Notes: generated by a model not told the origin, from the sequence alone. A stretch of 64,000 nt of DNA from Yinghuangia seranimata (GCF_029953285.1 NZ_JASAOI010000014.1:1-64000); one strand, 5' to 3'; shown: positions 20,599 to 30,314, counted from the first letter of the stretch. Made by a program: numbers and translations.

Positions 20599-20632
20599 AG
20601 GGGTCCTCCGGGGAGTCGCCTGGGGGACCCCT
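20599..20632 (+). terminator. Hairpin between carB and pyrD
   Basis: AGGGGTCC (20599-20606) pairs with GGACCCCT (20625-20632), flanked by GCATG/CATGC arms. It may attenuate or partly terminate transcription between carB and pyrD, which are separated by 117 bp. Confidence 0.45.
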
Positions 20633-20704
20633 TGGCATGCCCGTGCGCACGACCCGGCCGGCCCGCGGCCGGCCACCTTCGAGGACGAGGACACGACACT
20701 CCAG

Positions 20705-21823
20705 ATGATCTACCCGCTGTTCTTCAAGTACGTCTTCCGCAACCTCGACGCCGAGCAGGCCCACCACCTCGGGTTCGGGGCGATCCGCGCGGTCGGCCGC
20801 GTGCCCGGCGGGCGGCAGGCGATGGCGAAGGTGCTCGCGCCGCGCGACCCGGCGCTGGCGGTGCGCGCGTTCGGCATCGACTTCCCCGGCCCGTTCGGGC
20901 TCGCCGCGGGCTTCGACAAGAACGCCGTGGGCATCGACGAACTGGGCGCGCTCGGCTTCGACTTCGTCGAGATCGGCACGGTCACCGCGCAGCCGCAGGA
21001 CGGCAACCCGAAGAAGCGGCTGTTCCGGCTCGTCGCGGACCGGGCCGTGGTCAACCGGATGGGCTTCAACAACGACGGCGCCGCGGCCGTCGCGGCGCGG
21101 CTGCACGCGCGCGGTCCGCGCCGCCCCAAGCGGCCGACCGTGCTGGGCGTGAACATCGGCAAGACGAAGGTCGTCGCGGAGGCCGACGCGGTCGCCGACT
21201 ACGTCGCCTCGACGGAGAAGCTCGCCCGCTACGCCGACTACCTCGTGGTCAACGTCTCCTCGCCGAACACACCGGGGCTGCGCAACCTCCAGGCCGTCGA
21301 GGTGCTGCGGCCGCTGCTGGCGGCGGTGCGGGACGCGGCGGACCGCACGGTGACCGCGCGGCGCGTACCGCTGCTGGTGAAGATCGCTCCGGACCTGGCC
21401 GACGAGGACGTCGACGCGGTCGCCGACCTGGCGCTGGAACTGGGCCTGGACGGCATCATCGCGACCAACACGACGATCAGCCGCGAGGGGCTCGACTCCT
21501 CGGCGGAGGAGGTCGAGGCGTGCGGCGCCGGCGGGCTGTCGGGCGCGCCGCTGAAGGCCCGCTCCGTGGAGGTCCTGAGGCGGCTGCGCGCCCGCGTGGG
21601 GGACCGCCTGGTGCTGGTCGGGGTGGGCGGCGTGGAGACCGCCGACGACGTCTGGGAGCGCCTGGAGGCCGGGGCGACGCTGGTGCAGGGGTACACCGCG
21701 TTCATCTACGAGGGGCCGTTCTGGGGCCGGAAGATCCACAAGGGGCTGTCCGCGCGGCTGCGCGCGTCCGGGCGCCTGTCGATCGCGGACGTGACGGCGA
21801 CGGCGCCGTCGACGCCGGCCTAG
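20705..21823 (+). CDS. pyrD: Dihydroorotate dehydrogenase (quinone), class 2
   Basis: A 372-residue membrane-associated flavoenzyme oxidising dihydroorotate to orotate with a quinone acceptor. Class 2 is shown by the N-terminal amphipathic helix region ([20 protein letters not shown]), the [10 protein letters not shown] motif and the catalytic serine in [16 protein letters not shown]-binding segments include TNTTISREG and [11 protein letters not shown], and [14 protein letters not shown] closes the barrel. Start ATG 20705. It follows carB and precedes pyrF. Confidence 0.98.
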   Translation: MIYPLFFKYVFRNLDAEQAHHLGFGAIRAVGRVPGGRQAMAKVLAPRDPALAVRAFGIDFPGPFGLAAGFDKNAVGIDELGALGFDFVEIGTVTAQPQDGNPKKRLFRLVADRAVVNRMGFNNDGAAAVAARLHARGPRRPKRPTVLGVNIGKTKVVAEADAVADYVASTEKLARYADYLVVNVSSPNTPGLRNLQAVEVLRPLLAAVRDAADRTVTARRVPLLVKIAPDLADEDVDAVADLALELGLDGIIATNTTISREGLDSSAEEVEACGAGGLSGAPLKARSVEVLRRLRARVGDRLVLVGVGGVETADDVWERLEAGATLVQGYTAFIYEGPFWGRKIHKGLSARLRASGRLSIADVTATAPSTPA

Positions 21824-21985
21824 CGGGGGCGGGCCCCGGTGGCTGCCCGGAGGACCAGCTTCCCGGCCTCCCCGGCGTCTTCCAGGGCCTCCAAGGCGCC
21901 TTTCCGGGCGTCTCCCCGGGCGTCTTCCGGGGCACAGAGCTCAACGCATTCCTTGTCTGAACCTGAATCGGAGAGAGGGACTTCC

Positions 21986-22816
21986 ATGGTCCAGCCGTTC
22001 GGCACCCGTCTGCGCACCGCGATGGACGAGCGCGGGCCCCTGTGCGTCGGCATCGACCCGCACGCGGCCCTCCTGCGGGCCTGGGGGCTCGATGACGACA
22101 TCGCGGGCCTGGAGACCTTCACCCGCACGGTCGTCGACGCGCTCGCCGACCGCGTCGCCGTCCTCAAGCCGCAGAGCGCGTTCTTCGAGCGCTTCGGCTC
22201 GCGCGGCATCGCCGTCCTGGAGCGCGCCGTCGCCGACGCCCGCGCCGCCGGGGCCCTGGTGATCATGGACGCCAAGCGCGGCGACATCGGCTCGACGATG
22301 GCCGGCTACGCGGCCGCGTACGTCGACAAGAACAGCCCGCTGGCGTCGGACGCCGTGACCGTCAGCCCGTACCTCGGGTTCGGCTCGCTGCGGCCTGTGC
22401 TCGACCTGGCCGCGGAGCACGGCGCGGGCGTGTTCGTGCTCGCGCTGACGTCCAACCCCGAGGGCGCCGAGGTGCAGCGCGCGACGGCCGCCGACGGCGG
22501 CAGCATCGCGGCGCTGATGCTGCGGCACATCGCCATGGAGAACCTCGGGGCGAGCGGACTCGGCTCGGTCGGCGCGGTCGTCGGCGCGACGCTGGGCGAC
22601 GTCGGCGTCGACCTGGCCGTCAACGGTCCGCTGCTGGCACCCGGCATCGGGGCCCAGGGCGCGACCCCGGCGGACATCCCGACGGTCTTCGGCGCGGCCG
22701 CGCGCAACGTCGTCCCGAGCGTGAGCCGCGAGGTGCTGCGGCACGGGCCGTCGGTGGAGGCGCTGCGCGAGGCGGCGGCGCGCTACGCGGAGGAGTGCCG
22801 CGCGGCGATCGGCTGA
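21986..22816 (+). CDS. pyrF: Orotidine 5'-phosphate decarboxylase (type 2)
   Basis: A 276-residue enzyme completing UMP synthesis. The catalytic Asp-Lys array is DAKRGDIGSTM (near residue 93), which with the overall length marks the actinobacterial type 2 family; CVGIDPHAALL is the N-terminal substrate segment. The start is ATG 21986 behind GAGAGAGGGA. The 162-bp gap from pyrD holds a C/T-rich stretch with repeated GGCGTCTTCC-like words (about 21870-21930) but no clear terminator. It is the last pyrimidine gene here. Confidence 0.97.
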   Translation: MVQPFGTRLRTAMDERGPLCVGIDPHAALLRAWGLDDDIAGLETFTRTVVDALADRVAVLKPQSAFFERFGSRGIAVLERAVADARAAGALVIMDAKRGDIGSTMAGYAAAYVDKNSPLASDAVTVSPYLGFGSLRPVLDLAAEHGAGVFVLALTSNPEGAEVQRATAADGGSIAALMLRHIAMENLGASGLGSVGAVVGATLGDVGVDLAVNGPLLAPGIGAQGATPADIPTVFGAAARNVVPSVSREVLRHGPSVEALREAAARYAEECRAAIG

Positions 22817-22822
22817 GCGGGC

Positions 22823-23167
22823 TCAGGCGGTCCCGTCGTCGTTCCTGCGCATCACCGACAGGCCCACGCCCGCCGCGGCCGCCGCGGCCACCAGTGCTCC
22901 GCCGAGGAACAGGACCAGGTTCGTCTGCTGGTCACCGTCGGGTGTGGACGTGGTGCTCTGGTACGCGGCGGTCTCGGGCTGCGGCGTGATCGACACGTCG
23001 GCGCGGCCCGGCGTGTCCGAGGCGCGCGAGACCGTCACGCTCGCCTCCGGCGCGGGCGCGGCGGCGTGTGCGACCGCGGTGGGGCCCGCCAGCAGCAGCG
23101 CGGCCGTGACTCCGGTGGCGGCTGCGATGCGGCGCGCACGGGGGATGCGGATGCGGGGCGACGGCAT
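22823..23167 (-). CDS. Secreted, C-terminally membrane-anchored small protein
   Basis: A 114-residue protein I cannot assign. It has a classical Sec signal (basic start PSPRIRIPRARR, hydrophobic core, AHAAA cleavage region near residue 37), an extracellular Ser/Thr/Pro-rich segment of about 45 residues, a hydrophobic C-terminal helix (LVLFLGGALVAAAAAAGVGLSV) and the basic tail MRRNDDG. No LPXTG-type sorting motif is present, so it is probably held by the helix. The start has GGGAG upstream. Its stop lies 7 nt from the convergent pyrF stop. Confidence 0.75.
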   Translation of the reverse strand: MPSPRIRIPRARRIAAATGVTAALLLAGPTAVAHAAAPAPEASVTVSRASDTPGRADVSITPQPETAAYQSTTSTPDGDQQTNLVLFLGGALVAAAAAAGVGLSVMRRNDDGTA

Positions 23168-23558
23168 AGTGGGCTCCCGAGGTCGGTGGGCTGCGCGTGC
23201 GGGACGCGGCGCGGTGGAGCGGCTGCTCCGGTGCGGTTCCTCGACCGTATGCGCGGCGCGGTTAGCAAACGGTCGCCAAAGGTCCCGAAACGGACGGTCG
23301 GCGGCAAGTCGATGGGCGGCTGTTACACGACCGAGGTATTGGCGCGGCGCCCGGCCTGGCAAATGGGGCGAATCGCAGGATTCGGTCATGATGTGAGGCG
23401 TGACCACGCCCCCGGGCCGGCTCCGGCCCCGCCGCCGACGGCCCGCACACACCGCGCCGCCCGCCGCCGCGACGGTCGGCGGCGGAGCGGAGCCGGGCAC
23501 CGGATCAGGCCAACCCGACGGTGCTCTCGGCTGCAAGCTGCGCCGGTGACGGTCGATC
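23168..23558. other. Intergenic region before two-helix protein
   Basis: About 390 bp between divergent small genes. It contains the promoter side of the secreted protein; no gene, operator or terminator could be supported. Confidence 0.5.
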
Positions 23559-23996
23559 ATGGCCGAGGACGACCGGGATCGGGGCGAGGACCGATCAGGA
23601 GACGGGCGGAAGTCGACCGGTAACGGGACGGGACGCGACCGGACGCCGGGGCCCGGCGAGGGCCGCTGGCAGGTCCCGCCGTTCTTCCTCCCGCACCTGC
23701 TCCCCGGCCGTTCCAAGCCGGCGCGGCGCGGCGGGTACCCGGGCGCGCCGCGCGGATTCCGGCCGTCGACCCGGCTGCGCATCGCGGTCGGGACGGCCGC
23801 CGTGTTGTGCGTGGTCGCGGCCGTGCTCTGGTGCGGCGCCGAGGACGGCCCGGACAACGCGATCATCGCGTCCGCCCTGTTCGCGGTGGGTGTGACGACC
23901 CTGGTGGGGGTGTTCGTCGCGGCCGGAATCAGCCGCCGCAGGCGGCGCGTCCGGGAGCGCCGCCGGTCGAGGTCGTCGTCGACGGGCGGCGGGTGA
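23559..23996 (+). CDS. Hypothetical protein with two membrane helices
   Basis: 145 residues, not recognised. A hydrophilic, probably disordered N-terminus of about 70 residues (rich in D, R, G) is followed by two helices (about residues 74-92 and 102-123) and a very basic tail. The ribosome-binding site is weak. Immediately beyond its tail another reading frame holds a degenerate histidine-kinase ATPase relic, so this gene may itself be the surviving N-terminal membrane part of a broken sensor protein. That is an inference from position only. Confidence 0.55.
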   Translation: MAEDDRDRGEDRSGDGRKSTGNGTGRDRTPGPGEGRWQVPPFFLPHLLPGRSKPARRGGYPGAPRGFRPSTRLRIAVGTAAVLCVVAAVLWCGAEDGPDNAIIASALFAVGVTTLVGVFVAAGISRRRRRVRERRRSRSSSTGGG

Positions 23997-24130
23997 CGGT
24001 GCGGGACCACGGGCCCGGCTTCCCCGCGGTGATCGGCGCGACGCTGACCTTCGGGACGGCGGAGGACGGCGGCGCGCTCGCCGTCCTCGAGCTGCCGGCC
24101 GCCGGGCGCTCCGATATGTCACGTTCGTAG
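23956..24130 (+). pseudogene. Histidine-kinase HATPase relic with internal deletion
   Basis: In a different frame from the preceding gene, this stretch reads PPVEVVVDGRRVTVRDHGPGFPA and then jumps to VIGATLTFGTAEDGGALAVLELPA. The first part is the N2 strand and G1 box (DHGPGF) of a sensor-kinase ATPase; the second is its last helix and strand. The segment that should lie between them, with the FRTG-like loop and GLGL (G2) box, is missing, roughly 40 residues. There is no start codon of its own. I read it as a deletion remnant of a two-component sensor. Confidence 0.6.
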
Positions 24131-24379
24131 GAGAGAAAGGCTTCTGCACGGTCGAACACAGTGTCTGTTCGTCCTCCTAACGTGCCCTGGGGTGGTCTTT
24201 TCGGCGGTTTCGGGCGACGTGGCGCGTTCCGCGGACTAGGCTCCCTCACGAGCTCACTCGGTAGAGCGTTTCGCGTTGCCGCGAACGCTGTGACCAGCTA
24301 GGTTCCACACTTGCGGTCGCCCAAAGAGGGGCGGCCGGAACACAAACCATCCGGTGTATGAAGTCCGAGGTGACACGGC

Positions 24380-24700
24380 GTGGCTCTTCCGCCCCTGACC
24401 CCCGAACAGCGCGCAGCCGCGCTCGCGAAGGCCGCTGAGGCTCGGCGGGAGCGCGCCGCGGTGAAGAACCGACTCAAGCACTCCAACGCCTCGCTGAGCG
24501 AGGTGATCAAGGAGGGCCAGACCAACGACGTCATCGGCAAGATGAAGGTCTCCGCCCTGCTCGAGTCCCTGCCCGGCGTCGGCAAGGTCCGCGCCAAGCA
24601 GCTCATGGAGAAGCTGTCGATCTCGGAGACCCGTCGCGTCCGCGGCCTGGGCTCGAACCAGATCGCCTCGCTGGAGCGCGAGTTCGGCGGCGGCAAGTAA
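24380..24700 (+). CDS. mihF: Integration host factor, actinobacterial type (sIHF/MihF)
   Basis: A 106-residue nucleoid-associated DNA-binding protein needed for condensation and recombination in actinobacteria. The N-terminal helix is charged ([25 protein letters not shown]); the C-terminal helix-two-turn-helix-like core [16 protein letters not shown] contacts DNA. Start GTG 24380. It heads the conserved mihF-gmk-rpoZ string, 53 nt before gmk. Upstream, CGAACA and TGTTCG (24153-24171) form a 7-nt-spaced inverted repeat of unknown role. Confidence 0.96.
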   Translation: MALPPLTPEQRAAALAKAAEARRERAAVKNRLKHSNASLSEVIKEGQTNDVIGKMKVSALLESLPGVGKVRAKQLMEKLSISETRRVRGLGSNQIASLEREFGGGK

Positions 24701-24753
24701 GCTCGTCCGCCGACGACCGCCCTCTACGGCAGAACGGCTCTGAGATCAGCACC

Positions 24754-25320
24754 ATGCACGACTCCACGCAGCAGCGCCGACTCACCGTGCTCTCCGGCCC
24801 CTCCGGGGTCGGCAAGAGCACGGTGGTCGCGCACCTCCGCGGCCAGCACCCCGACGTGTGGCTGTCGGTGTCCGCGACCACGCGGCGCCCCCGCCCGGGC
24901 GAGGTCGACGGCGTGCAGTACCACTTCGTCGACAACGAGCAGTTCGACAAGCTCGTCGCGTCCGACGAACTCCTCGAATGGGCGGAATTCGCGGGAAACC
25001 GCTACGGCACGCCGCGCCAGCCGGTCCTCGACCGGCAGGAGGCCGGGGTTCCGACGCTTCTGGAAATCGAACTCGAGGGCGCCCGCCAGGTCCGTCAGGC
25101 CATGCCCGACGCGCTCCTGGTCTTCCTGGCCCCGCCGTCCTGGGACGAGCTGGTCCGCCGCCTGGTCGGCCGCGGCACCGAGTCGCCCGAGGTCATCGAG
25201 CGGCGGCTCGCGCAGGCGAAAGTCGAATTGGCGGCCGAATCCGAATTCGACGTGACGCTCGTGAACACGTCCGTCGAGGATGTCTCGCGCGAACTGCTAG
25301 CCTTGATGAACGTTTCCTGA
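24754..25320 (+). CDS. gmk: Guanylate kinase
   Basis: A 188-residue kinase converting GMP to GDP. The P-loop [10 protein letters not shown] is at residues 14-23; the GMP-binding segments are [21 protein letters not shown] and [13 protein letters not shown], and the lid carries RLVGRGTES. Start ATG 24754. It lies between mihF and rpoZ as in Streptomyces. All catalytic elements are present. Confidence 0.97.
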   Translation: MHDSTQQRRLTVLSGPSGVGKSTVVAHLRGQHPDVWLSVSATTRRPRPGEVDGVQYHFVDNEQFDKLVASDELLEWAEFAGNRYGTPRQPVLDRQEAGVPTLLEIELEGARQVRQAMPDALLVFLAPPSWDELVRRLVGRGTESPEVIERRLAQAKVELAAESEFDVTLVNTSVEDVSRELLALMNVS

Positions 25321-25395
25321 ATCGAATGAGATCCTCGCCGCCGAGTTCCCGCTGGGCCTGATCGGCGGCGCCGGGTCGTTAGGGAAGGCCCCGCC

Positions 25396-25659
25396 TTGTC
25401 TGTCTCCTCCTCCGCGCCCGAGGGCATCATCAACCCGCCCATCGACCAGCTCCTTGAGATCGCTGACTCGAAGTACAGCCTGGTCATCTACGCGGCGAAG
25501 CGGGCTCGGCAGATCAACGCCTACTACTCGCAGCTGGGCGAAGGCCTGCTGGAGTACGTCGGCCCGCTGGTGGACACCCACGTCCACGAGAAGCCGCTGT
25601 CGATCGCGATGCGCGAGATCAACTCGGGCATGCTGACCGCCGAGCCGATCGAGGGCTGA
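25396..25659 (+). CDS. rpoZ: RNA polymerase omega subunit
   Basis: An 87-residue subunit that stabilises the beta' chain of RNA polymerase. The conserved block is [32 protein letters not shown] split over residues 12-44; the C-terminus is the longer actinobacterial form. The start is TTG 25396, 10 nt after AGGGAAGG. A strong terminator follows at once, so the mihF-gmk-rpoZ unit ends here. Confidence 0.96.
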   Translation: MSVSSSAPEGIINPPIDQLLEIADSKYSLVIYAAKRARQINAYYSQLGEGLLEYVGPLVDTHVHEKPLSIAMREINSGMLTAEPIEG

Positions 25660-25695
25660 GCGCCTTCCCCTCGGTTCCCGCGGGACCTGCTCTTT

Positions 25696-25728
25696 CGGGC
25701 CCGGCCGTCGTTTTGACGGCCGGGCCCG
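25696..25728 (+). terminator. Intrinsic terminator after rpoZ
   Basis: CGGGCCCGGCCGTC (25696-25709) and its exact complement (25715-25728) form a 14-bp stem with loop GTTTT, 36 nt after the rpoZ stop. Confidence 0.88.
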
Positions 25729-25779
25729 ACGCATGTGCGGGGCTTTTGCGGGGCGGGCCCGGCCGGTCCCGCGCCCGGC

Positions 25780-25857
25780 CCGGATCTTGACGCCGTGCAT
25801 CTCCGGTCCGGATCTTGCCGCCGTGCATCTTCGGGTCCGGATCTTGACGGGGATTCC
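25780..25857. repeat. Imperfect tandem repeat, about 28 bp x 2.6
   Basis: Units beginning CCGGATCTTG(A/C)CGCCGTGCA start at 25780, 25808 and 25837; the third is truncated after CCGGATCTTGACG. They fill the gap before the F420-type oxidoreductase start and may be promoter elements or a decayed duplication. Confidence 0.8.
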
Positions 25858-25880
25858 CACGACCCCCTATCCCTGACGCT

Positions 25881-26906
25881 ATGTCAGATTCGGGGCGGGC
25901 CGTGCCCGTCGACACCCTCCTCGACACGCCGCTGCACCAGGCCGCGGACCGCGCCCGCGCGCTCAAGGACGCCGGCTTCGACGGCGTCTTCACCTTCGAG
26001 GGCCCGCACGACGTCTTCCTCCCGCTCGTCCCGGCCGCGGCCGCCGGGCTCGACGTGATGACCAACATCGCCGTCGCGTTCCCGCGCAGCCCCGTCCACC
26101 TCGCGCACGCCGCCTACGACCTGCACCACGCGTCGGGCGGCCGCTTCCGCCTCGGGCTCGGCACCCAGATCAAGGCGCACATCGAACGCCGCTACGGCGC
26201 GACCTGGTCGCAGCCCGTCGAACGGATGGCCGAGACGCTGCGCGCGGTCCGGACGGTCCTGGACTGCTGGCAGACCGGCGAGCGGCTGGCCTTCCACGGC
26301 GAGTTCTTCGACCTGACCCTGATGCCGCCCACCTTGTCGCCGGGCCCCAACCCGTACGGCGTCCCACCCCTGCTGGCCGGCGGGGTGGGCCCGCGCATGC
26401 TGCGGATGGTCGCCGGCACCGCCGACGGCCTCCTCGTCCATCCGTTCAACACCGAGGCCTACCTCGCCGGACCGCTGCACACCGCCGTCACCGCCGGCCT
26501 GGCCGAGGCGGGCCGCGCCCGCGCCGACCTCTCCGTCGTCCTCGACGTCATCGTCGCCGCCGGCCGCACCGAAGAAGAACAGGCCAAAGCCCTCGCCGGC
26601 GCCCGCGCGATGGTCGCCTTCTACGGCTCGACCCCCGCCTACCGCCCCGTCCTCGACGCCGAAGGCTACGGCGACCTCCAACCCGAACTCCACGCCCTCA
26701 CCAAAGCCGGCCGCTGGTCCGACCTCCCCGCCGCCATCGACGACACCCTCCTGGCCCGCCTCGTCGCCATAGGCACCCCCAAACAGGCCGCCGCCACCCT
26801 CCACCACCGCATCAAAGCCTCCGGCGCCGACCGCCTGGGCTTCTACCTCCCTTACCAGGCCGACGACCAGACCGTCTCCGAAGTCCTCGACGCGCTCCGG
26901 GGGTGA
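25881..26906 (+). CDS. LLM-class F420-dependent oxidoreductase
   Basis: A 341-residue TIM-barrel oxidoreductase of the luciferase-like monooxygenase superfamily, of the subgroup predicted to use coenzyme F420 (TIGR03617-like). Recognisable elements are FDGVFTFEGPHDVFLPL, TNIAVAFPRSPVHLAHAAYDL, RFRLGLGTQIKAHIERRYG and the cofactor-phosphate region PPLLAGGVGPRMLRMVAG. Start ATG 25881. It sits between rpoZ and coaBC, where the core order is normally uninterrupted, so it looks like an insertion. The substrate is unknown. Confidence 0.87.
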   Translation: MSDSGRAVPVDTLLDTPLHQAADRARALKDAGFDGVFTFEGPHDVFLPLVPAAAAGLDVMTNIAVAFPRSPVHLAHAAYDLHHASGGRFRLGLGTQIKAHIERRYGATWSQPVERMAETLRAVRTVLDCWQTGERLAFHGEFFDLTLMPPTLSPGPNPYGVPPLLAGGVGPRMLRMVAGTADGLLVHPFNTEAYLAGPLHTAVTAGLAEAGRARADLSVVLDVIVAAGRTEEEQAKALAGARAMVAFYGSTPAYRPVLDAEGYGDLQPELHALTKAGRWSDLPAAIDDTLLARLVAIGTPKQAAATLHHRIKASGADRLGFYLPYQADDQTVSEVLDALRG

Positions 26907-27027
26907 GAGTGCCGTCACAGGGTGGCCCGTTCGCTTGGGGTGTCGGGGCGTCGCTACGCTCGAAGGGCCGGCTTGGCCGGGTCGAGACTTCGGGCGTCAG
27001 CCCCTAGCGCTTACAGGAGCGGCAGCG

Positions 27028-28248
27028 ATGACCAACCCCCGTCCCCGTGTGGTGCTCGGTGTCGCGGGCGGGATCGCCGCGTACAAGGCGTGTGAGGTGT
27101 TGCGGCGGTTCACGGAGTCGGGGCACGAGGTGCGGGTTGTGCCGACGGCCAGTGCGCTGCAGTTCGTCGGGGCGCCGACGTGGGCCGCGTTGTCGGGGCA
27201 GCCGGTGGCCACCGAGGTGTGGGACGCGGTGCACGAGGTGCCGCATGTGCGGATCGGGCAGGCCGCGGATCTGGTCGTTGTCGCTCCGGCCACGGCGGAC
27301 CTCCTGGCCAAGGCCGCGCACGGGCTCGCGGACGACCTGCTGACGAACACGCTGCTGACCGCGCGTTGTCCCGTCGTGTTCGCGCCCGCGATGCACACCG
27401 AAATGTGGGAGCACCCCGCGACGCAGGAGAACGTCGCAACGCTGCGCCGCCGCGGGGCGATCGTGCTCGAGCCGGCTGTCGGCCGGCTCACGGGCAAGGA
27501 CACCGGCAAGGGCCGGCTGCCCGACCCGGAGGAGATCTTCCGGACGGCGCGCCGTGCACTCGTGCGCGGGAACCAGACCCCGGACCTCACCGGGCGGCAC
27601 GTGGTGATCTCGGCGGGCGGCACGCGCGAGCCGCTCGACCCGGTGCGGTTCCTCGGCAACCGGTCGTCGGGCAAGCAGGGGTACGCGCTGGCCCGCACCG
27701 CGCTCGCGCGCGGCGCGCGGGTCACGCTGGTCGCGGCGAACGTCGCGCTGCCCGACCCCGCCGGGGCCGACGTCGTGCCTGTGGGCACCGCCGTCGAGCT
27801 GCGGGAGGCCGTCGTCAAGGCGGCCGCGGACGCCGACTGCGTGGTCATGGCCGCCGCGGTCGCCGACTTCCGGCCCGTCGCGTACGCCGGCGGCAAGATC
27901 AAGAAGACCGACGCCGAGCCGGACCCCATCGCGCTGGTCAAGAACCCCGACGTGCTCGCCGAGATCTCCCGCGACCGGGTGCGCGCCGGGCAGGTGGTGG
28001 TCGGCTTCGCCGCCGAGACGGACGACGTGCTCGCGTACGGCCGCGCCAAGCTCGCCCGCAAGGGCTGCGACCTCCTCGTGGTGAACGAGGTCGGCGAAAC
28101 CCGCACATTCGGGGCGGACGGAAACGAGGCGGTCATCCTCGGCGCGGACGGCAGCGACACGCCCGTACCGTTCGGCCCGAAGGAGGATCTCGCGGACGCC
28201 GTATGGGACCGGGTCGCCGCCCTGCTGCCGGATTCCGCGGGCTCCTGA
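27028..28248 (+). CDS. coaBC: Bifunctional CoaBC (phosphopantothenoylcysteine synthetase/decarboxylase)
   Basis: A 406-residue coenzyme A enzyme. The N-terminal flavin decarboxylase (CoaC) shows [18 protein letters not shown], the catalytic histidine region EVPHVRIG and [13 protein letters not shown]. The C-terminal synthetase (CoaB) begins near residue 190 with [20 protein letters not shown] and RSSGKQG, then AAAVADFRP and the KIKK lysine segment. ATG 27028 follows an AGGAG site; the frame is open upstream without support. It precedes metK as in Streptomyces. Confidence 0.96.
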   Translation: MTNPRPRVVLGVAGGIAAYKACEVLRRFTESGHEVRVVPTASALQFVGAPTWAALSGQPVATEVWDAVHEVPHVRIGQAADLVVVAPATADLLAKAAHGLADDLLTNTLLTARCPVVFAPAMHTEMWEHPATQENVATLRRRGAIVLEPAVGRLTGKDTGKGRLPDPEEIFRTARRALVRGNQTPDLTGRHVVISAGGTREPLDPVRFLGNRSSGKQGYALARTALARGARVTLVAANVALPDPAGADVVPVGTAVELREAVVKAAADADCVVMAAAVADFRPVAYAGGKIKKTDAEPDPIALVKNPDVLAEISRDRVRAGQVVVGFAAETDDVLAYGRAKLARKGCDLLVVNEVGETRTFGADGNEAVILGADGSDTPVPFGPKEDLADAVWDRVAALLPDSAGS

Positions 28249-28447
28249 CGGCCCGGACCGACCGCGGAACAGCGCCGACGGCGGCCGTCTTCCGCTGACA
28301 GCGCGTGAGGAACGCCACGTCCTTCCGAACGCTGGACGGCGGCTACGGTCGGCCATGCCTTGGGGCTACACTCGGGCCAGACCCGGCGACCCCGCGCTCA
28401 CCTGCGTGGATCGTCAGCCAGCAGCCGCTGCAACCACAGGGAGCGAA

Positions 28448-29641
28448 GTGTCCCGCCGTCTCTTCACCTCGGAGTCCGTGACCGAAGGTCACCCGGACAA
28501 GATCGCCGACCAGATCAGCGACTCCATCCTCGACGCCCTCCTCAAGGAGGACCCGACGTCCCGCGTCGCCGTCGAGACGCTGATCACCACCGGCCAGGTC
28601 CACGTCGCCGGTGAGGTCACCACCAAGGGTTACGCGGACATCCCCACGATCGTGCGCGACCGTGTGCTGGAGATCGGCTACGACAGCTCGAAGAAGGGCT
28701 TCGACGGCGCCTCGTGCGGCGTCTCGATCTCGATCGGCTCGCAGTCGCCGGACATCGCGCAGGGCGTCGACGACGCGTACGAGGCCCGGGTCGAGGGCGA
28801 CGACGACGAGCTGGACCGCCAGGGCGCCGGCGACCAGGGTCTGATGTTCGGCTACGCGTGCGACGACACGCCCGAGCTGATGCCGCTTCCGATCACGCTG
28901 GCGCACCGCCTGTCGAAGCGCCTCAGCGAGGTCCGCAAGAACGGCACCATCCCCTACCTGCGCCCCGACGGCAAGACGCAGGTCACCATCGAGTACGACG
29001 GCGACCGCCCGGTCCGCCTCGACACCGTGGTCGTCTCGACGCAGCACGCCGCGGACATCGACCTCGACTCGCTGCTCGCCCCCGACATCCGCGAGTACGT
29101 CGTGGAGCCGGAGCTCGCGGGCCTCGGCATCGAGACCGAGGGCTACCGCCTGCTGGTCAACCCGACCGGCCGCTTCGAGATCGGCGGCCCGATGGGCGAC
29201 GCCGGACTGACCGGCCGCAAGATCATCATCGACACGTACGGCGGCATGGCCCGGCACGGCGGCGGCGCGTTCTCGGGCAAGGACCCGTCGAAGGTGGACC
29301 GCTCGGCGGCGTACGCGATGCGCTGGGTCGCGAAGAACATCGTCGCGGCGGGCGCGGCGCGCCGCTGCGAGGTGCAGGTCGCGTACGCGATCGGCAAGGC
29401 CGAGCCGGTCGGCCTGTTCGTCGAGACGTTCGGCACCGAGGCGGTTCCGGTCGAGAAGATCCAGGCCGCCGTGACGCAGGTCTTCGACCTGCGGCCGGCC
29501 GCGATCATCCGCGACCTGGACCTGCTGCGGCCGATTTACGCGCAGACCGCGGCGTACGGCCACTTCGGCCGCGACCTGCCGGACTTCACGTGGGAGCGGA
29601 TCGACCGGGTGGACGCGCTGAAGTCGGCGCTCGGTCTCTGA
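28448..29641 (+). CDS. metK: S-adenosylmethionine synthetase
   Basis: 397 residues. It makes SAM from methionine and ATP. The N-terminal signature [19 protein letters not shown], the loop [12 protein letters not shown], and the P-loop-like [16 protein letters not shown] with [11 protein letters not shown] are all present. Start GTG 28448. The 199-bp upstream region showed no complete SAM riboswitch. A long terminator hairpin follows the stop. Confidence 0.98.
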   Translation: MSRRLFTSESVTEGHPDKIADQISDSILDALLKEDPTSRVAVETLITTGQVHVAGEVTTKGYADIPTIVRDRVLEIGYDSSKKGFDGASCGVSISIGSQSPDIAQGVDDAYEARVEGDDDELDRQGAGDQGLMFGYACDDTPELMPLPITLAHRLSKRLSEVRKNGTIPYLRPDGKTQVTIEYDGDRPVRLDTVVVSTQHAADIDLDSLLAPDIREYVVEPELAGLGIETEGYRLLVNPTGRFEIGGPMGDAGLTGRKIIIDTYGGMARHGGGAFSGKDPSKVDRSAAYAMRWVAKNIVAAGAARRCEVQVAYAIGKAEPVGLFVETFGTEAVPVEKIQAAVTQVFDLRPAAIIRDLDLLRPIYAQTAAYGHFGRDLPDFTWERIDRVDALKSALGL

Positions 29642-29660
29642 CCTGGTCCTCGGACGCTGA

Positions 29661-29705
29661 ACGACGGCCCGGCGCGACCCCCTTGCGGGGGCGCCGGGCC
29701 GTCGT
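29661..29705 (+). terminator. Terminator after metK
   Basis: ACGACGGCCCGGCGC (29661-29675) pairs with 29691-29705, and an inner CCCC/GGGG continues the stem across a 2-nt bulge to the loop TTGC. It begins 20 nt after the metK stop. Confidence 0.85.
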
Positions 29706-29885
29706 CGTGTGCGGGTCCCGTCGCCGGGACATGCGCGTTGGTGATGCTTGCATGCCGCTTGGGCAAGCGCGGGCGGACGCGCGGCCGCGTGGCGGGGGAG
29801 CCGGGCGGGCCGGGTGTAGCGCAGAGTGACGGACGGGGTGTCGGTCCGGGCCGTCCCCGTGGTCGCGTCGCTCCCGTCGCCGCCG

Positions 29886-30221
29886 TCAGTCGCAGTTGTC
29901 GCGGATCTTGTACTGGTTGACCGTGCGCCACCACGGCGAGTGGAACTCGCCGTGCGGTGCGACGCAGGCCTCGTAGTCGATCGGGTACGACGAGACGTAG
30001 ATCTTCACGTCGTGGTCGGTGCAGTTGAAGTAGACGGCGTCGTCGGCGACGTGGTGCATGCCGCCGCAGGGTTCGGCGGACGCGGTGCCGGCCGTCGGGA
30101 CGACGGCGGCGAACGCGAGGGCGGCCGACGCGAGGACGACGGCGCCCGCGCGGCGTGCGCGGGACGGGGACGGGGACGACGGGGACGACGGGGACACGGG
30201 CGGGGACCAAGACGAGGACAT
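29886..30221 (-). CDS. Small secreted four-cysteine protein (DUF6355-like)
   Basis: A 111-residue exported protein. The Sec signal has a long hydrophilic n-region, a core around AGAVVLASAALAFAAVV and a TASA cleavage site near residue 50. The mature part of about 60 residues holds four cysteines (PCGG, FNCTD, EACVAP, DNCD) and many aromatic residues. The spacing resembles the DUF6355 family of small secreted actinomycete proteins, but this is by eye only. Start ATG 30221 behind AAGGAG. A perfect 16-bp palindrome (30315-30330) lies about 95 bp upstream and may be its operator. Confidence 0.75.
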   Translation of the reverse strand: MSSSWSPPVSPSSPSSPSPSRARRAGAVVLASAALAFAAVVPTAGTASAEPCGGMHHVADDAVYFNCTDHDVKIYVSSYPIDYEACVAPHGEFHSPWWRTVNQYKIRDNCD

Positions 30222-30314
30222 CGGGACGCTCCTTCGCGACTCGGCCGGGGTGGGTTCCCCGGCCTCGGGTGGGACATCGGTGCGCACGAACAGTCAAAGC
30301 GCATCACGGAACGT

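Noticed and set aside
24153-24171. LexA/SOS box upstream of mihF
   Set aside because: CGAACA and TGTTCG are present but separated so that CGAAC to GTTCG spans 9 nt rather than the 4 nt of the actinobacterial SOS box.
28249-28447. SAM riboswitch upstream of metK
   Set aside because: A short CTGCAACCACAGGG-like piece recalls SAM aptamers, but the full set of conserved helices and the pseudoknot could not be found.
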